From: Blasia pusilla
Taxonomy: Eukaryota; Marchantiophyta; Marchantiopsida; Blasiales
Assembly (NCBI GenBank): GCA_050084515.1
Contig: CM114271.1
Location: 35,526,001 to 35,590,000, forward strand
Length of the DNA stretch: 64,000 nt
Reading direction: 5' to 3'
Of this stretch, positions 1-11,100 are shown in pieces. Numbering within the stretch: the stretch's first letter is position 1; the number at the start of each line of letters is the position of its first letter. The position numbers and the translations under genes are program-made. The notes below the pieces were generated by a model, which did not search any database, was not told the origin of the DNA, and saw only the letters and a list, made by a program, of their open reading frames with translations.

Positions 1-2002
1 CAGTCAACACTAGGATTGATTTTAAAAATATAAAATTTAAATATTTAACATTAAAATATCTTAATGAAAGGGTAAGGAAAAAGGCCGTTATTTTTCAAAA
101 CAAGATTAGAAAAAGAAGAAAACGACGTAAAATACCCACATGTTGATGTATCGGGGGCTTTTCTATTATGGGACCGGGAATTAGAATCCAAGATTTTGCT
201 GTGGTAATATGCTGTTTTACAATATATATTTGTAAGAAAATGGATATTTTCTCACTTTTTGGTCCCTTGGATGAGCGAAGGACATGGCGGATCTAGAATT
301 GATGCCTTCTTTGTTCTCTGGTCCAGAGAGGTGCTGAATGTACGTTTGACACGTGTCAAACAAGCGAGTGGGCTGGCCCACAGGCGTTCAGCTGGAGCGA
401 GAACCGTCACCGTCGAGAAGGCGCATTCTTTCTGGTCTCTCTCAGTTTCTTTCTATTATTCTAGGACAGACTCTCGACGGCGAATATCCTCCGTCGCGCG
501 GCATCCGGCGGCGGCGGAGGCCGCGTCACAACAGCAACTGAGAGCGACGGCCGTCTGCCGACGGACGGCTCCCGACGGTTTACACACTCTCGCTGCTATG
601 ACACTCTGCACGAGCCACCTCCTGTTGGCGCCGAAGTCATATTCAACCGAGGGCTATATGGGATGCTTAAGGTCCCTGCCTCTGTTGCGCTCACCCGTAG
701 CAGCTCTTTACGGCGATTGCCACAAGAATGAAGGGTCGCCCGGTTTTGTAATTGGCTCTGCCCCTTTCTGAAAATGGAGCCCAACTAGACCTACATGGTC
801 GGGTCAAAGCTCGGCCCTAGAGCTTTGCAGAGTGACCATCCTTGTAGGATCACATTCACAAGAAATCCAAAATGTAAGGGCGAATCCTTGGCCGCTTTTG
901 TTAATCATTCACGAGAGGAGATCATACGTGTCGACGCCGAGATGGGAGAAATTTTGCTCTCAAGCTCTTCAACCATGCAGTCCTACGCGTCCGCGTGGTC
1001 GACGACAAATAGCAAAGCTCGAAACCTCGTTTACTCTACCGGCTAAGAAGTATGCACAATATCTACCATACCTTGCACCACTTAACTTTATCACGACGAT
1101 GCGGTTTCGTCTTGTCCTCCCCCAATTATACGTGGTTGGTTCTACACATGGTGAGTGTCGTCGAATCTAGGATTCTCATGGTGTGCATCTAACATGATGT
1201 CTTGTTGGGGTGAGAGGATGGCCACTCATCACTCCATGGGAGATAGCAAGTTTCATATTGCTTGTAAGAACAAGTTCCATATATAGAGAAAATTAAACTA
1301 CTCCATTTGCACGAGCTATATACAACGGATGAGTGTGATGTGATGGTGGTCGACGTGGTAGCTAGAGATCCTCTATGAGGGTTAGTTCGGGCACATGTGG
1401 TTGCACAAGAAAGATTGCTACAAGGAGGGGAGGCGGCATCATGGAAGAAGACTCAACTTTATAAAGTCTTCTTCACAAAAGGGATTGCTTCGCTCCATTA
1501 CCTATTGAGATGTGTGGAGTGATGGGCTCTAGGTTGACATTTTCTTTATTGAGTGAGCCCTCTTCTCTACTTTAAAAATATGTTGTCATTGCTATTCCGC
1601 TTTTTAACAATGGGTCTCCGTTGTTGTGCAACGTGCCCATGCCAATGGGATTCTTGACATGCATAGGTGATGGGAGATGCCATTGCTAGAGCCCTTCTTG
1701 ATGGTAGCTATGTGTCTTTACCCATCCCTCATACTATTTCTACGGTTAATGAGGTTAGATTTTAAGGGATTCGTGTCTTCTTCTTTTTTTAAACCTGGTG
1801 TGGGTGAGCCATGTCTTATTTGCCCATGCAATTGCATGAGCGCAAGGCGTAATTATAAGTTAAAAAAACTACCACCATCTACTGAAAAAACCCACAAAAA
1901 ATCCTCTCCGAAAGTTTATAGATTGGGCTTTCAGTACTACAAGACCTATCAAAGCTCACCCACCTTATCATCTCCATCATCTATCTTCTATATCTATGGA
2001 TA
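1..2002. other. intergenic DNA, no recognised gene
   Basis: AT-rich sequence around a GC-richer island at about 280-1150. Open frames in the island (for example 259-771 on +) have no recognisable domain and overlap frames on other strands, so I do not call them genes. The island carries a perfect 18-bp palindrome listed separately. The rest, up to the Helitron end at 2003, shows no coding signal I can support. Confidence 0.5.
344..361. repeat. perfect 18-bp palindrome with central CACGTG
   Basis: GTTTGACACGTGTCAAAC reads identically on both strands and centres on a CACGTG G-box core. The half TTTGACACGTG also occurs inside several Helitrons in this window (near 2238 and 40254, with variants near 47133, 52540 and 58890). 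It may therefore be transposon-derived rather than a promoter element. Confidence 0.6.
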
Positions 2003-2212
2003 CTAGTCGGTGCCCGTGCTCCGCACAGGTGAATAACATCCAAACCCGAGGAAAACGAAAACGTATTCAAATTCAGTAGACACGTGTCATAAAGAGAAGC
2101 ATCAAAAAAGCTTAGGGAAGCACCTAAAAATCTTAGGGAAGCATCTTAAAATCTTACGTGTCGTCACATAAGGAGGGGGTTCCAAAAATCCCTCCTCTTT
2201 CAATAATATTGA
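2003..2212 (-). mobile_element. short non-autonomous Helitron (210 bp)
   Basis: Read on the minus strand, the element begins with TC after an A (2212-2211, TCAATATTATTG) and ends with CTAG followed by T (2006-2003). A GC-rich stem-loop (CCTGTGCGGAGCACGGGCA) lies just before the 3' end. A 5' TC, a subterminal 3' hairpin, a CTRR end, insertion between A and T and no target duplication are the defining structure of Helitrons. It has no coding capacity. It belongs to the same family as the copies near 14503, 47093, 52318 and 58726. Confidence 0.7.
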
Positions 2213-2375
2213 TACTAATTGGAGAATGCTCCTCCGTTTGACATGTGTCCTTGAATTTATGTCAAAAATATTTGTTGTCACAAGAAGCGAAAAGAATGAA
2301 TATTTAAATAGGATCCGTGTACGTACAATGAATGAATATTTAAATAGGATCCGTGTACGTACAATTCCTAACTAG
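2213..2375 (+). mobile_element. Helitron-like fragment, head-to-head with the previous element
   Basis: The left part (ACTAATTGGAGAATGC, then CCGTTTGACATGTGTC) matches the Helitron copy beginning at 40209. The right end is CTAG at 2372-2375 followed by T. The interior carries a 36-bp tandem duplication. It directly abuts the 5' end of the opposite-strand element at 2212. The 5' terminus is not a clean TC, so the exact left boundary is uncertain. Confidence 0.45.
2295..2366. repeat. 36-bp tandem duplication
   Basis: Two nearly identical adjacent copies of a 36-bp unit containing AATGAATATTTAAATAGG and CCGTGTACGTAC. It lies inside the Helitron-like fragment. Confidence 0.8.
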
Positions 2376-3604
2376 TGTATACTAATGGGAGGGTGGACTA
2401 TGTATGTAAGGATAATGTATGTAGGTTTCCCTCGTTTAAAACGTTGTCTCTCAAAAAAATACATTTCAACACGTGTGACCCATTTAAAAAGAAAAAAACT
2501 ATCAGTTCTTAAACCGTACATCGCATTGGCATAAGTGAGAGAGTGGCACCTTACTATCTATACTCTTATTGAAACATGGGGGCTTACTATTTGTGGTAGG
2601 AAATAGAAAAGAAATGGCTGATTGTCTATATGGCGTGAAGCCTCTATGAAAAATTACTATTTCTTAAGCTTCTTGTTTGCGGTTCTTAATGAGACTTTTG
2701 CCCTACACTGTTTTGATTGGGCGTCTTTTGTGCCTGGGGAAATTCCTTCTATTTTACTATTGCATGAGTTACCCTCTTTACGATTCATTATGAGACTATT
2801 TTTTGACTCTTACCCTGCCATGCTTTGATTGGGTGTCTGGATTTGATTTTGTTCTTGGGGATCGTGCATGGACATGTGTCTTAATTAATCATGCCCTATT
2901 GGTGGCAGACACCTGGTAGTATTGAACATTCTTTAGCGTCAATAAATGTAGTGCCTTACTTTGGAGAAAGTGTGGAAGCGTGCGTTAGCTATCTATTAGT
3001 GGAGCAAGTGGAAGCCTTGGCGAAAGTGTAACATCTACCAGCGGAGGCGGGTGTGGGAAGAATCTTCATAGGTAAATTTTGTTCCTCCGCTCTTGCATAT
3101 CACCGTAGCTTAGTTTCTCTTCCTTTCATTGTCTTTTGGTTCATATCACTCAAAAAATTCATGTTGTGTTGTCTCATAAGTTGTGTTATCATACAAAGCC
3201 TTATGATCTCGTCAGCAATGGCTATGGCCAAAATCCGTAGTGCAGACTTGTGTAGGGTCCTCCATTAGGTGCCGAGAGTTTCGCTCTACACGGAGCTAGG
3301 TCGCCACCTCCCCCAAAAGCTTGGACAAGCAGAGAGAAAAGCTCCACGCACATTTCCCCTTCTTGTAGTTAGGGAGGCTAAAACTGTGCCCAACCTCTCG
3401 AGAAGGGGAGAGCCTAATCTGGACCCGTTTCACCTCCAACGGCATTGAAGATGAGGAATCCTTGGAGCCCGGTGCAATTATCTGCTAATTCCTAATTCAG
3501 TCAAGGCATAGATCGACGATTTCCTTCCCAATTGAAAGACAGACATGAATAGTTAACACATTAGACCCTTTGACGTAAGGATGGAAATTGATTAGCAGAT
3601 CCTA
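2376..3604. other. intergenic DNA, no recognised gene
   Basis: Includes an imperfect direct repeat of about 100 bp (around 2680-2750 and 2782-2860, sharing TTTTGATTGGG and surrounding text). No open frame with recognisable similarity. Confidence 0.45.
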
Positions 3605-3840
3605 CAAGAAAACGTGAGGATATCACAAATCTGACGAAAATGGACATCAAAACACTTAATAGTGTAGTGACCACAAGCGGAGTTGTTGGCAGCGTCCTCC
3701 TTGCCACTGTTGAGTTGCTCTGGGTGGAACAGCCGGCAGAAGGCCTTGGTTCGCACGTCATCAATGAAAATCGGCTCCATATCAAGAAAAGTACATGAGG
3801 AAAGTGTTGAAAGCATCAGGAATGAAAACTCCAGACATGA
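3605..3840 (-). pseudogene. alpha-tubulin gene fragment (broken)
   Basis: The minus-strand translation from about 3783 to 3610 contains an EP-IDDVRT stretch followed by [17 protein letters not shown] and GHYT. These match the N-terminal GTPase domain of alpha-tubulin (roughly residues 70-125), where the consensus has [34 protein letters not shown]. Just upstream, in another frame, a DAFNTF segment matches the residues that normally precede this block, so a frameshift with loss of sequence separates them. After GHYT the match decays and a stop follows at 3592. The rest of the tubulin gene is absent. This is a non-functional fragment, probably copied here by a transposon. Confidence 0.75.
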
Positions 3841-4394
3841 AGACCAAGTAAGCCATTGCGTGATGATGCGCAAGATGACATAGCGAAAGATTTTACTACG
3901 AGACTCCCGCCCTTACGGAGTCTTGATCGCATATCGGGATCACACCCTATGTCATAAGCGACAATCTTCGGGAGTAAGATGGGAACACACTTATCATTAT
4001 GCACAGTGAGTGAGAATGAGGATGAAACTTTCTTCAGTGTTTGAGTACTTGCAGAAAGACCAAAATTCTACTACTAAATTTTTTGACATATGAGGGCATT
4101 CACAAGCCACATCCAATAACATCGCTTCCTTTCCAGACGCTCAGGTACTGATAAGAATTGGTTTTTGGATCTAAATTCGAGTACGCGGTAGATTTTGTAC
4201 GAAAGAATTTCTTGGTTGACAATTGGAAGTTTCGCACTTGCATTGTAAGTTTTACAATCACACTTTAGATGGTGAGCGCTCACTGGAAAACGCAAGGTCG
4301 GGAGATGAGTACCCCTTATCGTCTCCCGACCTTCTTTCCTCCCAATTCTCTCTCTGCACCGTCCAACCAAGGATCTCGTCACCATGATTACTCA

Positions 4395-4690
4395 CTCACT
4401 CATCTCTCTCTCTCTCTCTTGGTTTCACGGAAGTAGCCGAGTCCGACCACAACATATGGACGATTGATCTCGCCTTTTCATTGACATTGAAATCTATTGT
4501 GCCACGTCATTACTCGTGGAAGAAGAACTAGGCATCTCCCAATTAAATCATCATGAAATCCTCCAATTTGCGCATCTCTCTCCCTCTCTTGGTTTCACGG
4601 AGTTACGACATATGGACTTCTACTTGACATTGAAATCTCTGCTCGTCATTACTGGGAACTTCTCTCCCAATTAAATCATCATGAAATGCG
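4395..4690. repeat. imperfect tandem duplication with CT microsatellite
   Basis: Two copies (about 4395-4555 and 4570-4690) share a CT run, TTGGTTTCACGG, a CATATGGAC block, TTGACATTGAAATCT and AATTAAATCATCATGAAAT. A third, partial copy lies at about 5440-5500 (CT run, GAGTTACGACACATGGAC, ACATTGAAACCTCTGC). Confidence 0.65.
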
Positions 4691-4699
4691 TATAACGTT

Positions 4700-5600
4700 C
4701 TACTCATTTCTGCTGGTGTGGTGAATCTACTAAATTCGGATCGCGATACCAATTTCTACGCTTGAATGTTTCTACTCATCAAAATTCATCAAAATTGGTA
4801 TTGCGTTGGTGCATCTCTTGAATTTGTCGTGCGCATACATATCGTTACACAACATACATCGCTGGTCATATCTACACCACACAACACCGATCTTCCCCAC
4901 ACACGGGTCGATCCACACATGTACAAAAATCAACTCATACATATACATGGAGAAAAATAAAGAGTAGTAAAAACGACACACCTGGCCTAAAATTCCACTC
5001 CTCAATCTACATCGGCATATTGAGCCTCGTCCACCATGTGCTATCAAGGAATCCGGACGCTAGTACCCTAGTCCTAGCTCACACACATACAAGGGAGGTG
5101 CTCCAACGGCCAACATGAGAAATATGGCTTAGGAAAGCCATCTTCCTCTCTTATACAGGGTTGGGAAGAGCCAAAAGGCTCTTCCCCTAAAAATAGCCCT
5201 CCCCTTGGTAACCTGCGTGCACAGGTTATTAGGGGCGGGTGACCTAGTCAACAAGTCATCCGGCTGTAAAAGACCTCAACATGAAAGTTGTCAAAAACGA
5301 TGTTCCTGACACAATGGACCTATTCTCAACCTCATCCGACACCGTGGGACAAAGTTACACTCAAGATAGTCCGCTGGCTCCTACGCCCTATCCACGATAG
5401 ATCTCGGCCTATCGGCTACTCAAATGTGACAAATTCCTGGAGCCTCTCTCTCTCTCTCTCTCTGAGTTACGACACATGGACATTGAAACCTCTGCTGGGA
5501 ACGAGCCTTCACGGCGGCCTAGGCAGTGATGTATGCAACATAGCCAGACATCAAAATGGCCACAAGAGAGTAGCTGCAAGTCAGAATCCATCCTTGGACA
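4700..5600. other. intergenic DNA, no recognised gene
   Basis: Moderately AT-rich. Contains the partial repeat copy at 5440-5500 with a CT microsatellite. No gene recognised. Confidence 0.4.
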
Positions 5601-5608
5601 GGTAATCT

Positions 5609-5887
5609 CTTCGGAGCGTCCTTATAGACAAGTCCTTTTGTGTTGGTGGTGAACATGCGATTCCACTCCTCCTCTGTAGTGTTCGCAATCTCGGGATAAT
5701 TGTTGCACATCACACCTGCCAACGCCACCACCGCGTTCACTTGTCCTAATGCTTCCTCAACCCCATCAAACAAGGCCTGCACGTCAGCATCCACACCAAC
5801 ATTTCCCTTCATAACCATGGCTTTCCCTCTCGTTTGACCTACGAGATTACATAGTGTCAACGTACCCCCAAGGGCAGTTTCTCCCAC
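5609..5887 (-). pseudogene. short-chain dehydrogenase/reductase gene fragment
   Basis: The minus-strand frame encodes KGNVGVDADVQALFDGVEEA, then a LGQVNAVVALAGVM segment and NYPEIANTTEEEWNRMF with NTKG. These match the middle of classical SDR enzymes (the D-V cofactor region, the NNAGV motif and the F-N-KG motif). They most resemble the plant NADPH-dependent aldehyde-reductase-like group, whose members carry YPSIANTS-EDFDRIFSVNTRG. The N-terminal GxxxGxG cofactor motif, the catalytic S-Y-K residues and the C-terminus are missing, and the frame loses similarity after KRL. The canonical NAG is ALAG here. It is a truncated fragment without an intact active site. Confidence 0.75.
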
Positions 5888-6108
5888 CCTCCCTTAACTG
5901 CACCATAGTGCAATATCGTAATCCAATCGTGGGGATCTACTACGTAGTATGTATGTAGTCAAACGCAACGTCCGGGGAGAACCGGCGTTACGTGTTGAGC
6001 TGGCCGGTAGAATTTGAGAATTGCCGAATCAGGTCGTCAGTTACCGGCCAAAAACCGAGGGCTCGAGGGAGGGTGTCCTTCGTATTCGTATATGTTTAGC
6101 CGGCTGGA

Positions 6109-6251
6109 ATGAAAACTTTGAAAATTGCCGCTCGGGTTTGTAGAGACCGGAAATGTACCCGTTGTCACGAAAAATCTCCCCGGACCATGGTCAAACGAGT
6201 CATTTTTATAACATATATGTTTACCCGTGCATCGCACGGGCACCTTACTAG
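6109..6251 (+). mobile_element. Helitron 3' end with perfect stem-loop
   Basis: A perfect 7-bp hairpin (CCCGTGC ATC GCACGGG, 6224-6240) is followed by CACCTTACTAG and then T, with CTAG at 6248-6251. This is a textbook Helitron 3' terminus and the best-preserved one in the window. I could not fix the 5' end; the start given is only where resemblance begins. The SDR fragment lies a few hundred bases upstream and could be captured cargo. Confidence 0.6.
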
Positions 6252-6397
6252 TGTGTTTGAACGTGATGACACCCGCGATGGCTACGGGCACGGCCATTCG
6301 CCGTAGCAGTTCGAACGAAAGGGGATCTCCTCCTCTCCGCAATCATATAAAATAAAATCGCTCGTGCGCCACTTTCCTGCGGCCGTAAGCTCAACGG

Positions 6398-8191
6398 GTG
6401 TTCGGAGCCGCTCTCGTAAAGGCTTTGCAAAGGCAAGTGCCAAAGGAGGAGACGCACCGACAGACAGACGGTATTCCGAATATTGTGCGGCATATGCTCT
6501 CAAAGGGACCAAAATTTCGACGATATGAATGGCCCTCTCTCATCTCTGCGGAGTCCGGTGCGGAGGCGGTGACAGCAGCAGCAGCAGCGGAAGAAGGAAG
6601 ATCTGCGGCAAAGCGCTCCAGATCGGAGAGCTCCGTGCCATCGCATTGCATTGCATTGCATTGCGTTGCATGGCGCAGGCGCGCTGTGATGAAGCCTTGC
6701 AAGGCCGAGCAGCAGAAGCGGTAGCAGCAGCAGAAGCAGCGACGGTGGCGGCGGCGGCGGCGGGGCCGAATTATCGGAGTCGGTGAGCTTCAAATCCAAA
6801 TTCCAGTGGAACTAATATTCTCAGTGGCGCGGTGATTTCAGAAGCAGCGCGCAGAAGCCCGATCTCAGACCCTCCTGTACCTGGGAAGATTCGTGTCCAG
6901 AGAGGCTCTACAGAGTCGATCGCCCTTATATACACACATGTATACATGTACGTGTTGATAGAGAGATATGGAGATACAAATGAACGCAACTTCCTGTGCT
7001 TTGTAGAGATGTGGTGATTCCAGGGGCACTGGGATTCGACGGGTGCGAAATGGCCGCTAGGAAGTCTGACGTTGTAGACAATGTTGGGATCCGACAGAGA
7101 GGGCACGGCCCTGTTCAACAAGTGCATAGAGTCCTTGTTTAGACGTTGACACAAGTACATGATGTGCTGAATTCTGCTGTGGTGATTTCAGGAGCAGATG
7201 ATCTGTATTGTGGGAGGAGCGTTTCTTCCATTCAGTGTGGGCCGTGAAATTCCTGCCAGTAGCAACAGTGATCGGCCGAGAGGAGCGACCTAAGCACCCG
7301 TGTAGCTACATGAGATCCCATGATTGAGCTCTGTTGGTCCGTGATGATCCCTGGAGCAGACGGTTTGTTGAAAGCAGCCCCATGTTCGGACAGAGATGTG
7401 ATTCGGAGGTAGATAGAGCGTGAGGGACTGCAAGGGTGAGAGGAATTGAGGCAGATACGCTTACATTTGCAGAAATTGTGTGCTCGGTTGACTCATAGAG
7501 TACCCGGTGGGTTCTGGTAGTCTGCAAGCTCAGCAGAAAGGGCGGTGCAGTGGGTTCTGGATTTGTACGAAGTCGGTCGCTTCATCCTCTTGCTTCCTAG
7601 TGATGACGGCCGCCCAATGAAGCAAAGCAAGGTCGGGCGCTGGCCGGTGACACGGGAGCAGAAGCTGCGTTCTCTCATTCTCTCTCGCCACTCCCAATCA
7701 TCACGATTCTGCTGCAGTTCTCTGCCGGGTCCTAGACCTGAGATCTCATGCAAGGAGTCTGCATTTCAAGACCAGAGCAGATGCTGAAAGTAGCTTTGTG
7801 CTCATCTCCAAGAAGAAACAGCAGATGCATCCAGGTCGTAGTGGATGTCATGCTTGACCATCCTTCTGTCCAAGCTACGTCGTGAGGCTACAACATCATA
7901 TGGTTCTGCCTTTGTGTCGGAGGCTGGATATTAGTCGATGTCTGGGAAAACCTTCCAGTTTTCCAACACTCTAATTTGTCGAATACTCGAGACTGCTAGA
8001 ACAGGCTTTCATTGCCAAGACCACGCAGTTTCATTTTCTCGGTTACAACTCGAGAATTCACAGTTCTTTGAAGGGATGGAGGGACTGTGAAGGCCAACAT
8101 CCATCTCACTGTTCACCAACCCTATCCAGATTCAGTCACTTTTCCTTCAGGGAATTGTTCTGCGGTGTCGTGGCTTGCTTCAACCGCAGAC
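6398..8191 (+). other. probable promoter/5' untranslated region of the carrier gene
   Basis: GC-rich stretch with short simple repeats: CATTGCATTGCATTGC near 6645 and GGC runs near 6750. GTCG|GTGAGC at 6781 could be an intron donor. A motif resembling GTGGTGATTTCAGGAGCAG recurs near 6830, 7012, 7183 and 7343. Several in-frame starts exist but none has recognisable protein similarity, and a stop at 8069 closes the carrier frame upstream. A 5' non-coding exon is likely but not proven. Confidence 0.35.
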
Positions 8192-11100
8192 ATGGGCCTA
8201 GGACGAATTCACCGGGGGGATGATGAAAGGACATCTGCAGCCATGGGCAACTCATGGAAGAGGGTTACTGATGTTGATACGTCCCAGGTGCGAAAAGTGT
8301 TGGACAAAGTTGTGAAAAATGTTCAAACTGGGGCAGGTGCAGGAGTTCAAGGCATAGGCCCTTTCCGCCGCTTGAACTCTCCGAACGTGAAAGTATCTTT
8401 CATTTCGCTGCCGCTATCCTCATTGACAGTCATCACAGTCGAAAATGAAAGCCCAGCTGGTACGTTTCCTTGGAGATGGAGCTGGAGAATGTGGCTGCCC
8501 TTCTTTGGAGACGCTGAACCAGCTGAAGCAGAAACGGCTCTCAATCATGTGTATGCGGGTACTGTGGCAAGGACAGTGTCCCAGGTACTACTACTACTAC
8601 TACAACTACTACTACTACCACCATCAGTAATGACTAAGATCCACTCTCTTATCTCCCACTAATTTCAGTGTGCACTACAAGACCTTCAATACTCATACAT
8701 CACTCAAGACAGTATGAGCACATGCTTAGTGTCTCAGGTACTACTACTACTACCACTACCGACTACGATACGATCAACACTATTATCTCCCACTCATAAT
8801 AGTGTTTGCCACTACTACTGACTACGATCAACACTATCATCATGATTATTGAAAATCTTATAGTGAGCACAATCACACAATATATTTGTACCAGCGCATG
8901 GGTAGTGTCCCAGGTACTACTTCTACCACTGCAGACTAGGATCAGCACTATTGTCTCCCACTTCTGATAGTGTTCACTCCAAGAGCTTCAAGTTTTATCC
9001 ACCACACAAGATATGTATACAGGTTCAAGTGTCTCAAATGTACTATTACTACTACTACTACTACTACTACCACTACTACCACTACTACCACCGCCGCTGC
9101 TGACTAGGATCAAAAATACCATCTCCCACTTTTTCTTGTAGTCTCTCAAGATATTTGTACGAGTACATACCTAGGAAGAAAGAGAGAAGTATGGGCAGTA
9201 CAGTTAAGATGGATGTTGTGATTGTGTTGAGGAAGACTTTTTCCAATTGCAGGTTGGCATCCATCCAGTGGATACAGTAAAGACTAGGATGCAAATACGT
9301 GATCCGTCCAAGCAATTGCGAAAGTGGAAGAAGGGCATATCTGCCAATGCCATTGGTTTGGGCTCAGTAGGCGTGAACAATTGGTTATTGAAGGGGCCAG
9401 GAGATTTGTACCTAGGCGTGACAGGAGCTATACTGGGCACTGTGCCCAATGCCCTGCTTTACTTTGCTGCATATGAAGGTATCAGCCATGAACAATGAAA
9501 CATTTTTATTGGTTGTCCTAGGGCTGGGCTTTCCTTGACTTTTTCCTATCATGAAAGGTGGAAAGTCTCATATTTCTGAGTGCATATGTGTCCACAGCAT
9601 CAAAGAGGAAGCTCGAGAAGATCGTACCACGAAAGTGGGATGGATTGGTTCATGTTGCATCAGCATCTATTGGTACAATCGTTGCGTCCATAGTACGGGT
9701 AATATTCGTGATCTTTAGAATATTCTGCTTGAATGCTGTTTGAGCCCTAAGTGTGTACTGAGTGAGGGTTTTGAAGGTAGAAAGTGTGAAAGTTTAAAGT
9801 TCAGAATCGGATTCAGGTGCTATTCAGGCTGACACCTGATAAGGTATGGCATCTCCTTGTAGGTACCTGCGGACACTTTAAAACATAGAGTGCAGGCCTA
9901 CATGCATTCAAATGGTGAGATCAATCGTCCTGACTACCTGCTACTGATAGGGTTGATTTCAGTGTCTACGTTTGCATCAATAGATTTTGTCCAATTAAGA
10001 TCTTGTCGCTCTCAAAATGTCGGTCTAGGGCTACAATCAGTTGAGTCTGTCATCACTGAGTAAAACTTTTCCAGTCAGACGATGAGGATCTTTACTCATT
10101 GGACCATCTTTCACACATCGTGATTTCAGTTTTCGAAGCGTTTAGATCGGTGGTGGCTGCTGAGGGAATCGGTGGTCTATACAGAGGTTTCTGGCCAACG
10201 CTCATGCGAGATGTACCTGAGATTGCAATACAGGTAATTGTTCCCAATGTATTTCTTCTTTTCATAGTTGATGAGTCTTAATCTAATGACAGAGACCGGG
10301 AAGCTGCAATATATGTCTCCTGCACTCAGTAACATCTGCTCTGCTTCCTGTCCAACCAGAGGCGATTGCTCTGGAAGACCAAAGATCTCACAAACCATAG
10401 TGAATGAAAGCCGAAGTGAACATTCCTTGCAGAAAGAGCTGGTTGCCTTGATTTGTTTACATCTACCTTGTACTCAGGCTGTAATAATTATTGTAGGCTT
10501 GGGAGGGACTTGTCTTGATTCACGTAGTATACATGAATGACAAGTTGTGCACCTTTGCTACTGAAGAACTGCTTTAGATTAGTGTTAGGCCTTTTGAATG
10601 TTGTGTGTAGAGAGTTCACTTGTATGGATATTGATGGACGTTTGCAGTTTAGTGTGTATGAGAAGTTGAGGAGCTATACGACTAAAAAGCGCCGAGTGAC
10701 GAAACTCACGTAAGCGGCCTTTTGTGAGATTTGTTGGGAGCTTGTCCCCCATCAAACCTCCCTTGCTTTTCAGTTTAGATGCTATTCTCTGTAAATAATA
10801 CTAAGGGAAAGATATTGGTCCGTGCCTTCTTCTTTTGGGGCTATTGTCCACATGTAACCTTAAGGAAGCAACATCAAGGCAGGAACTATGACGATGGGAC
10901 GGTTCATTAGGAAAGAAAGTCACGGTCTAGTTGTGACGAGTGTTCGGTGGAGAAATTACTGAATCGAATCCTAGAACAACGACAGGGGGATGTGATGTTA
11001 CTATTGGTTCCTGGCAAGTACCCATCTTTTAGCAAGTCCTCCTACATGGGAGAGGCTAGAGATAGTACAATGTGCATGTATGACAGTGGACATGCCGTCA

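Noticed and set aside
259-771. 170-codon frame in the GC-rich island at the left end
   Set aside because: No domain, signal or repeat pattern recognisable; overlapping frames are equally open, so coding status is unsupported.
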